A DNA stretch of 32,877 bases. Origin: Chitinophaga pinensis. GTDB lineage: Bacteria; Bacteroidota; Bacteroidia; Chitinophagales; Chitinophagaceae. The translations under genes and the position numbers were made by a program. Every line of letters starts with the position of its first letter. Position 1 is the stretch's first letter. Positions 17,401 through 25,907 of this stretch are shown here, in pieces. The stretch covers positions 1 through 32,877 of the forward strand of contig CAMBEI010000026.1 in the NCBI GenBank assembly GCA_945865645.1, in the 5' to 3' direction. A model generated the notes under the pieces. It did not search any database. It saw only the letters and a program-made list of their open reading frames with translations, and was not told where the DNA came from.

Positions 17401-18011
17401 CAACCGGTACTTTCAATGTTCGTTTGATTGCTTTAGATACAGCTACTTGTAATAAACGAGATACATCGGCCTATTTTACTATTACTGTATTTCCAATACC
17501 ATTGGCTAATTTTACTTGGACTCCTATTCCGCCAATTGAAAATACAATCACCCATTTTATTAATCAGTCTGTTGGGGCTAACCGCTATGTATGGACTTTT
17601 GGAGATGGTCAAGGTTCAACAGAAGTAAATCCATTTCACCTTTACAATACTACTGGAGTTTACCATGCTACGTTATTTGCGTTTAATATGGCCGATTGTG
17701 TAGATAGTTTAGCATTTGATATCCCCATTATTATTAAACCATTATTGGATCTTCCTAATGCATTTACTCCAGGGCGGTTTGGTAAAAACGGTATTGTAAA
17801 AGTAGAAGGTTTTGGTATTGCTACTTTAAGTTGGAAAATATTTAACAGATGGGGTCAGGTTGTTTTTGCTACAACAGATAATAATGAAGGTTGGGATGGA
17901 ACATATAAAGGAGTATTACAACCAATGGATGTTTATACCTACACATTGGATGTAGAGTTTACAGACGGAAAGAAAGAAAGGAAATCAGGGGATATAAGTT
18001 TGCTGAGGTAA
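14415..18011 (+). CDS. PKD-repeat surface protein with T9SS type B sorting domain
   Basis: This is a large secreted adhesin-like protein of 1198 residues. Seen: a signal peptide (about 1-27, ending ILAQ); an N-terminal domain starting EFVQNKGQW, typical of the DUF7948 group; a beta-propeller-like stretch of SBBP-type repeats (TYLGGTGNE, STFFGGSGDDACF); and four PKD-like domains marked by W-D/N-x-GDG at about 800, 892, 975 and 1058. The last 90 residues form a 'gliding motility-associated' (CHU_C, type B) sorting domain (LPNAFTPG, FNRWGQVVF, WDGTYKG, YTYTLDVEF). The start is a TTG, preceded by no better codon and followed at once by the signal peptide. The PorP/SprF gene starts 28 bp downstream, the usual pairing for type B substrates. 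The binding target is unknown. Confidence 0.92.
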   Translation: MNILIKILRQFIVLLSLIFFAQPILAQIEFVQNKGQWNSRVQYRGDFSTGAFFLENEGFTVLLHNVNDLKNLSDQMHGHNPNTANTGQPITLNSHAYKVKFIGASSFTQNVPDRIQAYHNNYFIGNDQSKWAADCKIAQAVSYKNVYPNIDVRYYSDGGKMKYDIIVHPGGNINAIAMQYAGVEKIEIKNKELMINTSAGLIKELYPYSYQVLSGAKQTVNCKYIVKDNIVRFSVSDYDVNATIIIDPTLIFSTFTGSTADNWGYTATPAPDGSFYAGGIAFASGFPITPGAFQTVFSGGINEDNTGPYDIAIIKFSANGGTRLFATYLGGTGNEQPHSMICDAQGNLVIAGRSNSTNYPGSLLGNGGAYDIVLTKLNVSGTSVLGSIRIGGSGNDGVNIRGKYIAPEGADVTRRNYGDDARSEVFIDAAGNVLLAGSTQSGGAESAGGFPIRNSSIQTTFGGGRQDGVIFKLSANLGTVLFSTFFGGSGDDACFVLSQNPINGNVYVAGGSNSTNLPGDKSGVLQSVNQGGDVDGFITQILNDGSAIVRTTYQGTSGNDLVYGIQFDKLGFPYIMGTTTGNWPVFNAVFSNPGSKQFISKLKPDLSAYVYSTVFGTIAAVPNLSPIAFLVDRCQNVYVSGWGGGINNLKLFPSAGTSGLPEVNPLSGIPPPDGEDFYFFVLEKNALSQLFGTHFGQNGSVGDHVDGGTSRFDANGVIYQAVCGCGAGGALFPTTPGSWSRTNNSINCNQASVKIEMNFSGIGASVKATINGVIDTIGCVPLTINFTDTLAKGKMYIWDYGDGSPKTDTTYAPNNSIAHIYTAVGSFLLTLISIDSSTCNISDTAYLTVKVGNNIIDADFTFFKLDSCNSLRYQFTNLTTAVLPNYTNQSFLWNFGDGSPKIRSGFGPQIHTYLSTGTYIVTLIVDDTLFCNAPDTATKILRISPNVKSIFTTPDRGCVPYTPVFKNISQGGTDWIWDLGDGNFSTNFEPTHTYTSTGTFNVRLIALDTATCNKRDTSAYFTITVFPIPLANFTWTPIPPIENTITHFINQSVGANRYVWTFGDGQGSTEVNPFHLYNTTGVYHATLFAFNMADCVDSLAFDIPIIIKPLLDLPNAFTPGRFGKNGIVKVEGFGIATLSWKIFNRWGQVVFATTDNNEGWDGTYKGVLQPMDVYTYTLDVEFTDGKKERKSGDISLLR

Positions 18012-18039
18012 GGCGGTTATTTACAAACGTATTTAAAGA

Positions 18040-19062
18040 ATGTATAAAAAGATAAAAATATTATTTCTTGTTGCTTATTACCTGTTCCTTATAGCACCTG
18101 CGTGGGCACAGGATCTTCATTTTTCGCAATTCTTTAATACGCCATTAACTACTAATCCTGCAAATACTGGTTTTATACCCAATGCAGATTACAGACTAGG
18201 GGCACATTATCGAAATCAGTGGAGTGCCGTAATGACAGTGCCATATAAAACAGTGAGTGTATTTGTAGACGCACAGTTGCTTAGAGATAAATTAAAAAAC
18301 GGATGGCTTGGTTTAGGGGCGGTTTTATTAAATGATCAGGCAGGTAGCGGCAGTTTAACAAGTACAAAAATATATGGTTCATTAGCATATCATCATATGC
18401 TTGGTTTAAGTAGTTTACTATCTGCAGGATTTAATGTTGGTTATGCTGCTAAAAGGATTAATCAATCTAAATTAAAATTTCCTGATCAATTTGACGGCAA
18501 ATTTTTTGATAATAACTTGCCTACTATTGTTTCATTAAACACAAATAATGTCAGTTATCCAGATATTCATGCAGGCATGAATTATGCCTATTTTCCTGAT
18601 GAAAATGTGTACATTAATGCGGGGTATTCTATTCAGCATGTAAACAGACCGAAAGAATCTTTTTTTAATGATAATACTACCAGCGGACAAATACCGATGC
18701 GACATACAGGGTTTATAAATGCTATATTAAAATTAAATGATCGAGGAATAGTCAATCCCAATGCTTATTTTTCTACCCAAGCAAAAACTACCGAATTAGT
18801 TTTAGGGATAAATGCAAATTATAACCTATCCGAATTAGGTGAAAAACAGTTGATAGCGGGTATCTATTATCGGCTTAGCGATGCAGTAGTTCCTATGCTT
18901 GGGGTAGAATTAAACAATATGCGATTTGTTTTTAGTTATGATGTTACCTTATCGGCACTTAGCAAATATAATAACTATCGTGGGGCAACAGAATTTAGCA
19001 TTATTAAAAAAGGGTTTTATCCTGATCATGCGGATAGGAAATCTATGTGTCCCGAATTTTAA
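18040..19062 (+). CDS. PorP/SprF family outer-membrane protein
   Basis: The 340 residues form an outer-membrane beta-barrel of the PorP/SprF family, which serves type IX secretion and in particular export or anchoring of type B (CHU_C) substrates. Seen: a signal peptide (1-23, cut before QDLHFSQFF); the family opening QDLHFSQFFNTPLTTNPANTG; conserved YRNQWSAV; and many alternating strands to the end. It directly follows the PKD/T9SS-B protein, which is its probable client. Genomes of this group usually carry many such pairs; the essential PorP or SprF of the core apparatus cannot be told from such paralogues without comparison. Confidence 0.93.
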   Translation: MYKKIKILFLVAYYLFLIAPAWAQDLHFSQFFNTPLTTNPANTGFIPNADYRLGAHYRNQWSAVMTVPYKTVSVFVDAQLLRDKLKNGWLGLGAVLLNDQAGSGSLTSTKIYGSLAYHHMLGLSSLLSAGFNVGYAAKRINQSKLKFPDQFDGKFFDNNLPTIVSLNTNNVSYPDIHAGMNYAYFPDENVYINAGYSIQHVNRPKESFFNDNTTSGQIPMRHTGFINAILKLNDRGIVNPNAYFSTQAKTTELVLGINANYNLSELGEKQLIAGIYYRLSDAVVPMLGVELNNMRFVFSYDVTLSALSKYNNYRGATEFSIIKKGFYPDHADRKSMCPEF

Positions 19063-19127
19063 GGATCGTGTATTTTTAAATTTCATTAACTCATTTAATT
19101 TTATGATTTTTGCGCAAATAATATTAT

Positions 19128-20555
19128 ATGCCAACTAGAGAAGTAGTAAAAAAAAATACCCTAAACTTTATTGAGTTGTTTAAACAAATTGTGGGGGATG
19201 CTTATGTTTTTGTTGATGCAGAAAGTTTAAATAACTATGCCCATGACGAAACTGAAAATTTACATTTTTTACCAGAGATAGTTATTAAACCTAGGACGGC
19301 ACAAGAGATTAGTAAAATAATGGTTATTTGCAACATGCATAAAATACCCGTTACGCCGCGTGGCGCTGGCACGGGATTAAGTGGGGGTGCATTACCTCAT
19401 TTAGGGGGTGTTTTGCTTTCTATGGAGCGTATGAATTCGATTTTAGAAATTGACGAACGTAATCTGCAGGTTATTACTGAGCCAGGGGTTATTACTGAAG
19501 TGTTACAAAATGAAGTTAAAGAAAAAGGATTATTTTATCCTCCTGACCCAAGCAGTAGGGGCAGTTGTTTTATTGGCGGCAATATTGCTGAAAATAGCGG
19601 TGGCCCCAAAGCAGTTAAATATGGCGTAGTAAAAGATTATGTATTAAATCTTGAGATTGTTTTACCTACGGGCGAAATTATATGGACGGGGGCTAACGTG
19701 CTAAAAAATTCTACAGGTTATAATTTAACACAATTAATCGTTGGTAGCGAAGGCACTTTGGCGATAGTAACAAAAATTGTTTTAAAGCTTTTGCCATATC
19801 CAAAATATGATTTATTAATGTTGGTGCCCTTTAATTCACTTGAAAAAGCAGGCGAAGCGGTAAGTGCTATATTCAGGGCAGGCTTTATACCTAGCGCTAT
19901 GGAGTTAGTAGAAATAAATGCCTTGAAAATTGTAAGCAAATTTGTTGATAGCAAGGTTGTGCCAGTTACAGATGATATAGAAGCACATTTAATTATTGAA
20001 GTTGATGGCAATCATCTAGATACTTTGATGAGTGAAATGGAGTCGATTGCTGATTTACTTTTACAATATGATTGCGGAGATGTATTTTTTGCAGATGATG
20101 CACAACAAAAAACAGAACTTTGGAAATTACGCCGCCGTGTGGCAGAAGCAGTTAAGATAGATGGTTATACCATTGAAGAAGATACCGTAGTGCCAAGAGC
20201 CGAATTGCCAGCATTAATTACTGGGGTTAAATCATTGGGCAAGGAGTATGACTTTGATGTGGTATGCTACGGCCATGCCGGCGATGGTAATTTACATATA
20301 CGGATAAAAAAAACAGGTAGTGTATATAGTTTAAATAACCCAGAGGTAATACCGGCATTAAAAGCCTTATTCAAATTAGTAAAATCATTAGGCGGCACTA
20401 TCAGTGGGGAGCATGGTATTGGGCTAGTGCAAAAAGAATATATGGGTATTATTTTTGATGAAGTTAGTTTGGAATTGATGCGGGGAATAAAAAAAGTTTT
20501 TGATCCCAATAATATTTTAAACAGCGGAAAAATATTTGATAAGAGATTAAACTAA
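19128..20555 (+). CDS. FAD-binding oxidase, GlcD / D-lactate dehydrogenase type
   Basis: This is a flavin enzyme that oxidises a 2-hydroxy acid such as glycolate or D-lactate. In 475 residues: the FAD-binding PCMH domain with PRGAGTGLSGGALP (about 77-90), PPDPSSRGSCFIGGNIAENS, and GSEGTLAIVTKI. The FAD-linked oxidase C-terminal domain has CYGHAGDGNLHIRI (metal/substrate histidines) and GTISGEHGIGL. The length fits GlcD rather than the longer D-lactate dehydrogenases fused to Fe-S domains, and no glcE/glcF partners are adjacent. An outer-membrane barrel gene follows 46 bp later, with no evident link. The exact substrate is not resolvable. Confidence 0.93.
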   Translation: MPTREVVKKNTLNFIELFKQIVGDAYVFVDAESLNNYAHDETENLHFLPEIVIKPRTAQEISKIMVICNMHKIPVTPRGAGTGLSGGALPHLGGVLLSMERMNSILEIDERNLQVITEPGVITEVLQNEVKEKGLFYPPDPSSRGSCFIGGNIAENSGGPKAVKYGVVKDYVLNLEIVLPTGEIIWTGANVLKNSTGYNLTQLIVGSEGTLAIVTKIVLKLLPYPKYDLLMLVPFNSLEKAGEAVSAIFRAGFIPSAMELVEINALKIVSKFVDSKVVPVTDDIEAHLIIEVDGNHLDTLMSEMESIADLLLQYDCGDVFFADDAQQKTELWKLRRRVAEAVKIDGYTIEEDTVVPRAELPALITGVKSLGKEYDFDVVCYGHAGDGNLHIRIKKTGSVYSLNNPEVIPALKALFKLVKSLGGTISGEHGIGLVQKEYMGIIFDEVSLELMRGIKKVFDPNNILNSGKIFDKRLN

Positions 20556-20601
20556 AATAAAATTAAGCATTAAAACATTGATATAAAAAAAGATTAATTA
20601 A

Positions 20602-21234
20602 ATGTGTATAAAAAAATCAAGTATTGTTTTGTTGTTATTAAGTATTTTTAATACATCACAAGCTCAGCAGGTCGAAAAAAAAATTAGCGCGCCAGAAGGC
20701 GGGTTTAAAAAAGAAAATTTGTTTGTAGGCGGTGATCTTACCCTTGGGTTTAGTAATGGGTACTCCGCATTAGGGGCAAGTCCTTTTTTTGGATATAGTA
20801 TTAATAAATATATAGATGTAGCGGTCTCCTTTAATTATATCTTTACTTCGCAGCGCGATTATAAATATTATGGTGATAAACTAAGACAAACAGTCTATGG
20901 TCCTGGCGCATTTGTACGGGTATATCCATTAAAATTTTTATTTGCTCAGGCACAGTTTGAGCATAATTTTATTAGAGTAAAATATTTGCCTGCTACCAAT
21001 TCAGGATATCTTCAATCCATCGACAAAGTAGATGCAAACAGTTTACTAGTTGGTTTAGGTTATGCAGGTGGTCGTAGCGAAGACAATAAAAGTTTTTACT
21101 ATTTTTCTATATCTTGGGATTTACTCAAAAACACTAATTCGCCATACATTGATGAGTTAAGAAGAGGCATACCCATTATTAGAGCAGGATATAATATTGC
21201 TTTATTTCAGGGAGGTAGTTACTACAAGAGATAA
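20602..21234 (+). CDS. Small outer-membrane beta-barrel protein, unknown function
   Basis: The 210 residues start with a signal peptide (about 1-21, NTSQAQ-Q). Alternating hydrophobic/polar strands with many Gly and aromatic residues follow (LFVGGDLTLGFS, SPFFGYSINKYIDVAVSFNY, FVRVYPLKFLFAQAQFEHNF), ending in a barrel-like strand. This pattern suits an 8- to 10-strand outer-membrane barrel of the porin/OmpA-barrel kind without a periplasmic domain. No enzymatic motif is visible. It converges on the LOG-family gene with only 5 bp between the stops. The family is not recognised further. Confidence 0.75.
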   Translation: MCIKKSSIVLLLLSIFNTSQAQQVEKKISAPEGGFKKENLFVGGDLTLGFSNGYSALGASPFFGYSINKYIDVAVSFNYIFTSQRDYKYYGDKLRQTVYGPGAFVRVYPLKFLFAQAQFEHNFIRVKYLPATNSGYLQSIDKVDANSLLVGLGYAGGRSEDNKSFYYFSISWDLLKNTNSPYIDELRRGIPIIRAGYNIALFQGGSYYKR

Positions 21235-21239
21235 AGTAG

Positions 21240-21776
21240 CTACAGATAATTTAAAAGTTTATATGCTTTATTAAGCACTATCAGTTTATCTTCAATTTTA
21301 TCGTATAAAAATTCTTCTGTTTGCATGGTTTGTGCAAAAGCTAATAAATTATTATAAAATCCTGCAGTATTAAGTATAAATATTTTTTTATCATGAATAC
21401 TCAATTGATTCCAGGTAACTATTTCAAAAAATTCATCCATGGTGCCATAGCCACCAGGCAGTATAATAGCGGCATCACATTTTTCGTAAAGTATTTTTTT
21501 ACGGGTATGCATTGTGTCAACAATAATTAATTCGGTTAATCCTTCATGGTGGGGTTCTCTGTCTTTTAAAATTTCTGGAATGATGCCAATAACTTTACCA
21601 GATTTTTCTAATACTGCATTGGATACTGCACCCATAATACCTTTATTGCCACCACCATAAATAAGGGTAATATCTTTTGATGCTAATAGATGTCCTAATA
21701 CTTTTGCTTCTTCAATAAACAATGGGTTACTGCCATTTTTAGAGCCACAAAAAACTGCTAATGATCTTATTGCCAT
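21240..21776 (-). CDS. LOG family (TIGR00730) nucleotide phosphoribohydrolase
   Basis: This is a Rossmann-fold protein of the LOG family, whose members cleave the N-glycosidic bond of nucleoside 5'-monophosphates (cytokinin riboside monophosphates in plants, AMP or related in bacteria). In 178 residues: AVFCGSKNGSNP at the start, GGGNKGIMG at about 41-49, MHTRKK at about 89-94, and the signature PGGYGTMDE at about 107-115, with the catalytic Glu in the following helix. The length matches the short class I enzymes. It is divergent from the sodium:solute symporter gene across 68 bp. The physiological substrate in this organism is not known. Confidence 0.93.
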   Translation of the reverse strand: MAIRSLAVFCGSKNGSNPLFIEEAKVLGHLLASKDITLIYGGGNKGIMGAVSNAVLEKSGKVIGIIPEILKDREPHHEGLTELIIVDTMHTRKKILYEKCDAAIILPGGYGTMDEFFEIVTWNQLSIHDKKIFILNTAGFYNNLLAFAQTMQTEEFLYDKIEDKLIVLNKAYKLLNYL

Positions 21777-21844
21777 AAATTAATTAACTTGAATAATATT
21801 GCAAGCTAATTATTCGTAATTAATAAATCGTTATAAATTATTTT

Positions 21845-23368
21845 ATGTCTCCAGTTATTTTATTTTCTTTTGTTATAGGATATTTTTTGTTACTATTAAC
21901 TGTTGCTTATGTAACATCAAGAGGCAGCAATAACGAATCTTTTTTTATAGGCAACCGGAATAGTAATTGGATGTTAGTTGCTTTTGGTATGATAGGCACA
22001 AGTCTCAGTGGGGTTACTTTTGTAAGCGTTCCAGGTGGGGTAGGCACAGGTAATTTTTACTATTTTCAGATTGTATTGGGTTATTTAATCGGTTATCTGG
22101 TAATTGCATTTGTTTTGATACCCCTGTATTACAAAATGAACCTCACCTCTATTTATACCTATCTTGAAAAAAGATTTGGTATTAATGCCTACAAGGCTGG
22201 AGCTTTCTTTTTTATACTAAGTCGTGTGATAGGTGCTACAGCAAGGTTGTATTTGGTAATTAGTATTTTACAACTTTTTATTTTTGACAAATTGCATATA
22301 CCTTTTGAATTAACTGCTTTGGTTATTTTGATATTGATTTTATTATACACTTTTGAAGGTGGGGTAAAAACAATTATTTATACAGACACTTTACAAACTA
22401 CAGGTATGCTACTTGGTTTGATAGTTTGCATTATTGTTATTATAAAAGCTATGGACACAAATTTTAGCGGGGCACTATCATTAATGAATGACAAGGGGTA
22501 CACTAAAATATTTAATACAGACATTAAAGCAGGCTCATTTTTTTTAAAACATATTATTGGGGGAATGTTTATTGCAATAGCTATGACTGGCCTTGATCAA
22601 GAGATGATGCAAAAAAACATTAGCGTAAAAAATATAAAAGATTCGCAAAAAAATATCATATCATTTACCGCTGTGTTAATAGTAGTAAATTTATTATTTT
22701 TATTTTTAGGGGGCATATTGCATTTATATGCAAGTATAAACAATATTACAACAGCTCCTGACGATTTATTTCCAACCATTGCCCTTAGCGATGCATTTAG
22801 TGGTACCATAGGTATTCTTTTTATTATTGCCCTCATATCCGCTTTGTTTCCTAGTGTTGATGGAGCAATAACTTCACTAACTTCTTGTTTTTGTATAGAT
22901 ATTTTAGGAATAAATAAAAAAGAAGGAACTGAAAAAGAAAAAAAACGAACGCGACTTAAAGTACATTTCACCTTTGCGGCTGTTTTTTTTGTAATGGTTC
23001 TTCTCTTTAAAGCTATTAATGATAAGTTAATTATTGATTTCATTTTAAAATTTGCTGGTGTTACTTATGGCCCATTACTGGGTTTATTTTCGTTTGGTAT
23101 TTTAACAAAAAAATATCTCAACGATAAATTAATATGGGTCGTTTGCATCATTGCTCCTTCAATGGCTTTAGGTTTAGATATGCTCAGCAGTCCAGAATGG
23201 TATGAAAAGAAGCTACATATTTCATTAGGCTTAAAATTAATTTCAGAAAATATTTTTTATGGCTACAAAATAGGCAACGAATTAATTTTAATAAACGGCA
23301 TATTTACTTTTTTAGGTTTATTGTTAATTTCTAAAAAAGACGATAAAAATTTAACAGGTCCTTTGTAA
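21845..23368 (+). CDS. Sodium:solute symporter
   Basis: This is an inner-membrane secondary transporter of the SSS family (LeuT fold), 507 residues with 13 or so hydrophobic segments. Seen: the N-terminal SRGSNNESFFIGNRN loop, which is characteristic of the family (the S-x-x-x-FFxGxR pattern after helix 1); the glycine/serine-rich broken helix MIGTSLSGVTFVSVPG; the tyrosine-rich YLIGYLVIAF; and the LDQEMMQKN segment. Family members carry sugars, amino acids, nucleosides, sialic acid or pantothenate; the substrate cannot be read from the sequence. Its short divergent promoter region is shared with the LOG gene, so co-regulation is possible but unproven. Confidence 0.92.
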   Translation: MSPVILFSFVIGYFLLLLTVAYVTSRGSNNESFFIGNRNSNWMLVAFGMIGTSLSGVTFVSVPGGVGTGNFYYFQIVLGYLIGYLVIAFVLIPLYYKMNLTSIYTYLEKRFGINAYKAGAFFFILSRVIGATARLYLVISILQLFIFDKLHIPFELTALVILILILLYTFEGGVKTIIYTDTLQTTGMLLGLIVCIIVIIKAMDTNFSGALSLMNDKGYTKIFNTDIKAGSFFLKHIIGGMFIAIAMTGLDQEMMQKNISVKNIKDSQKNIISFTAVLIVVNLLFLFLGGILHLYASINNITTAPDDLFPTIALSDAFSGTIGILFIIALISALFPSVDGAITSLTSCFCIDILGINKKEGTEKEKKRTRLKVHFTFAAVFFVMVLLFKAINDKLIIDFILKFAGVTYGPLLGLFSFGILTKKYLNDKLIWVVCIIAPSMALGLDMLSSPEWYEKKLHISLGLKLISENIFYGYKIGNELILINGIFTFLGLLLISKKDDKNLTGPL

Positions 23369-23474
23369 CTTTACTATGTACCTAGCTGCAATTCTTCACA
23401 ATAGTACTGTTTAGGCTGGCATTATTTTGTGGGTAAATTTTTTATTAAGGGTAAAATAATAAGATATTTCACTA

Positions 23475-24113
23475 ATGGAGCTCATTAATCATAGGGTCGA
23501 ATCGTATGCAAAGCATAATACTTCGTTATTGGATGATGTATTAAATGAATTAGAATTATATACGATTACTCACCATAAACATGCGCAAATGATTAGTGGT
23601 CATTTGCAAGGAAAAGCTTTAGAATTATTTAGTTGTATGATACAGCCACAAAGGGTGTTAGAAATTGGAACATTTACAGGTTTTAGTGCTTTGTGCTTAG
23701 CGAAAGGCTTGCAAACTGGCGGCAAATTACACACAATAGAATTAAGAGAAGAGGATGCAAATATAGCTTTAGGATTTTTTAAAAAAGCTGGAATGGGTAA
23801 CAATATTTGTTTACACATTGGGCAAGCATTAAATATTATACCAATATTGGATGAGGTCTGGGATTTGGTTTTTATAGATGCTGATAAGGTGAACTATATT
23901 AACTATTACGAATTAACTTTACCGCTAGTAAAAAAAGGGGGCTGGTTACTGGCGGACAATGTATTTTTTCATGGTGAGGTATTAGCGGATAATGTTAAAG
24001 GAAAAAATGCAAAAGCAATGCAAGCTTTTAACGAACATGTTAAAAATGATAAGCGGGTTAAACAGGTAATGTTAACAATAAGAGATGGCCTCTTATTAAT
24101 TCAAAAGCAATAA
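23475..24113 (+). CDS. Class I SAM-dependent O-methyltransferase
   Basis: The 212 residues belong to the catechol/caffeoyl-CoA O-methyltransferase-like family (Methyltransf_3). The SAM-binding motif RVLEIGTFTGFSALCLAKGL is at about 60-79. It is followed by the acidic loop HTIELREED, the metal-ligand segment VFIDADKVNY, and LADNVFFHGEV with the conserved D-N pair. Such enzymes are soluble, Mg-dependent and often of unknown substrate in bacteria. Four bases separate its stop from the ATG of the glucosaminidase gene, so the two are one transcription unit, although no functional link is known. Confidence 0.92.
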   Translation: MELINHRVESYAKHNTSLLDDVLNELELYTITHHKHAQMISGHLQGKALELFSCMIQPQRVLEIGTFTGFSALCLAKGLQTGGKLHTIELREEDANIALGFFKKAGMGNNICLHIGQALNIIPILDEVWDLVFIDADKVNYINYYELTLPLVKKGGWLLADNVFFHGEVLADNVKGKNAKAMQAFNEHVKNDKRVKQVMLTIRDGLLLIQKQ

Positions 24114-24117
24114 GTAT

Positions 24118-25260
24118 ATGGTTAAAATTAGTATAGCTATATTATTTTCTATATTATCATTTGCGGCAACTGCACAAAGAGTTACGGTAGAGGAATATAT
24201 TGAGCAGTTTAAGGATATTGCTATGTATGAAATGAAACGTTCGGGTATACCTGCATCGATAACTTTGGCGCAGGGTATTTTAGAATCGGAAAATGGGAAT
24301 AGTGAGCTGGTAAAGAAGTCGAACAATCATTTTGGCATTAAATGTAAAAGCAACTGGAATGGCGAGGTAGTTACCCATGATGATGACGAAAATGGGGAAT
24401 GTTTTAGGGCTTATGCCAATGCAAATGCGAGCTACAGAGACCATAGTAATTTTTTAAAATTTAGCGCAAGATATAGTTCGCTTTTTAGGCTTGATCAAAA
24501 AGATTATACTAGTTGGGCCTTGGGGTTAAAGACAGTCGGATACGCAACAAATCCAAAGTACCCCGATTTGCTGATTAAATATATTGAACAATACGATTTA
24601 CAACAATATACATTAAAAGTATTATCTCAATTGTTAGTAAAAGACCTTGTTAAAGAGAATGATTCTGCTGAAACAAAAATTCCGATTATATTTTCTAAGT
24701 ATCAAGTGAATGATACACCTTTTGTTACAGGTATAAAAATAGATGCTGACAAAGTTATTTACATTAATAAAACCAAATGTGTTTTTGTTGAAAAAGGCAC
24801 GTCTTTACTTGTGGTTGCTAATAAAAAAAATATCAGTTTAAGTAAATTAATGGATTTTAACGACATAATGGAGGAAGGTATTTTAAGTAAAAGTCAGTAT
24901 GTATATCTACATAAAAAACAAAAAACGGGAGATACTGAATTTTATATTTCACAACCTGGAGAAACCATGTATGATATTGCACAAAAAGTTGGAATTCAAT
25001 TTCGATATCTATTAGCATATAATAATTTAAATATTGGAGTACATTTAAATGCAAATACAAAGTTATTTTTACATCCTATTTTTACCCGTACTACAAATAA
25101 AGGTGGTGATAAAAAAATAAAATTACATTTTGTGGCTGCAAAAGAAGGATTAGCTGCTATAGCTAAACTTTATGACGTTACTGTTCAGCAATTAAAAAAA
25201 TGGAATAAACTTGTTTCTGATAATTTGAAAATTGGCCAAAAAATATTAATTTCAAAATAA
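24118..25260 (+). CDS. Secreted glucosaminidase with LysM domains
   Basis: This is a peptidoglycan hydrolase of the FlgJ/AcmA-type glucosaminidase family, 380 residues. Seen: a signal peptide (1-19, FAATAQ); a catalytic domain at about 22-165 with the active Glu in ILESENGNSEL (about residue 56), NNHFGIKC and YRDHSNFL; then two LysM domains that bind glycan (about 275-320, FYISQPGETMYDIA, and about 335-379, HFVAAKEGLAAIAKLYDV). A middle stretch (about 195-265) may be a further degenerate repeat. It acts in the periplasm and probably trims the cell wall. It lies 4 bp after the O-methyltransferase gene and 38 bp before hpt. Confidence 0.92.
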   Translation: MVKISIAILFSILSFAATAQRVTVEEYIEQFKDIAMYEMKRSGIPASITLAQGILESENGNSELVKKSNNHFGIKCKSNWNGEVVTHDDDENGECFRAYANANASYRDHSNFLKFSARYSSLFRLDQKDYTSWALGLKTVGYATNPKYPDLLIKYIEQYDLQQYTLKVLSQLLVKDLVKENDSAETKIPIIFSKYQVNDTPFVTGIKIDADKVIYINKTKCVFVEKGTSLLVVANKKNISLSKLMDFNDIMEEGILSKSQYVYLHKKQKTGDTEFYISQPGETMYDIAQKVGIQFRYLLAYNNLNIGVHLNANTKLFLHPIFTRTTNKGGDKKIKLHFVAAKEGLAAIAKLYDVTVQQLKKWNKLVSDNLKIGQKILISK

Positions 25261-25267
25261 CATTTTC

Positions 25268-25275
25268 TACTTTTG
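25268..25275 (+). promoter_or_regulatory. Candidate -7 box of hpt
   Basis: TACTTTTG matches TAnnTTTG and lies 23 bp before the hpt ATG, just after the glucosaminidase stop. No TTG is found at the proper distance upstream, so the evidence is moderate. Confidence 0.4.
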
Positions 25276-25298
25276 TAAAAGGATAAATAATTTAAAGT

Positions 25299-25835
25299 AT
25301 GACTATTCAGGTTTTAGATAAAAAATTTCAGCCCTATATTAAAGCCGCTCAAATTCAGGAGCAGGTTAATAAACTAGCAAAGCAGATTAATGAAGATTAT
25401 GCAGGCAAAAAGCCTTTGTTTATTGCCATTTTAAATGGGTCGTTCATGTTCGCTTCTGATTTGTTTAAAGAGCTTGATATTGAGGCAGAAATATGTTTTA
25501 TTAAATTGGCTTCTTATAAAGGAACAAAGTCAACAGGAAATGTAATTACTTCTATAGGATTAGATACCTCATTAACAGGTAGGCATATTGTTATAGTAGA
25601 AGATATTGTAGATACCGGAAAAACCTTATATGAATTTTTGCCACAACTAATAAATCAGCAGCCTGCTTCGTTAAAAATCGCTTCATTGTTAAGTAAGCCA
25701 GAAGCTTTGATACACCCAATTGCAATTGATTATTTAGGTTTTGAGGTTCCAAACATATTTTTACTAGGTTACGGCCTTGATTATGATGGTTTAGGTAGAA
25801 ATTTTAAGGAAATTTATCAGTTGGTAGAAGATTAA
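25299..25835 (+). CDS. hpt: Hypoxanthine phosphoribosyltransferase
   Basis: This is a purine-salvage enzyme that joins hypoxanthine or guanine to PRPP to make IMP or GMP. In 178 residues: the PRPP-binding motif IVEDIVDTGKTL (about 99-110), the loop FIAILNGSFMFASDL (about 41-55), the flexible SYKGTKSTG segment (about 72-80), and the base-recognition region DYLGFEVPNIFLLGYGLDYDG near the end (KPE and VPN/F motifs). Length and motifs match bacterial Hpt rather than adenine or xanthine enzymes. It has its own candidate promoter. Nothing is unusual. Confidence 0.95.
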   Translation: MTIQVLDKKFQPYIKAAQIQEQVNKLAKQINEDYAGKKPLFIAILNGSFMFASDLFKELDIEAEICFIKLASYKGTKSTGNVITSIGLDTSLTGRHIVIVEDIVDTGKTLYEFLPQLINQQPASLKIASLLSKPEALIHPIAIDYLGFEVPNIFLLGYGLDYDGLGRNFKEIYQLVED

Positions 25836-25907
25836 TGAGGCTATGTAAATAAAAAAAAGAATATCTTAGATTAGGAAATATTGCTTTTTGTTACAATAAG
25901 CTTGCAT

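Noticed and set aside
22597..23043. Minus-strand ORF of 148 codons
   Set aside because: It is the antisense shadow of the symporter gene: composition is biased by the opposite strand and it shows no domain.
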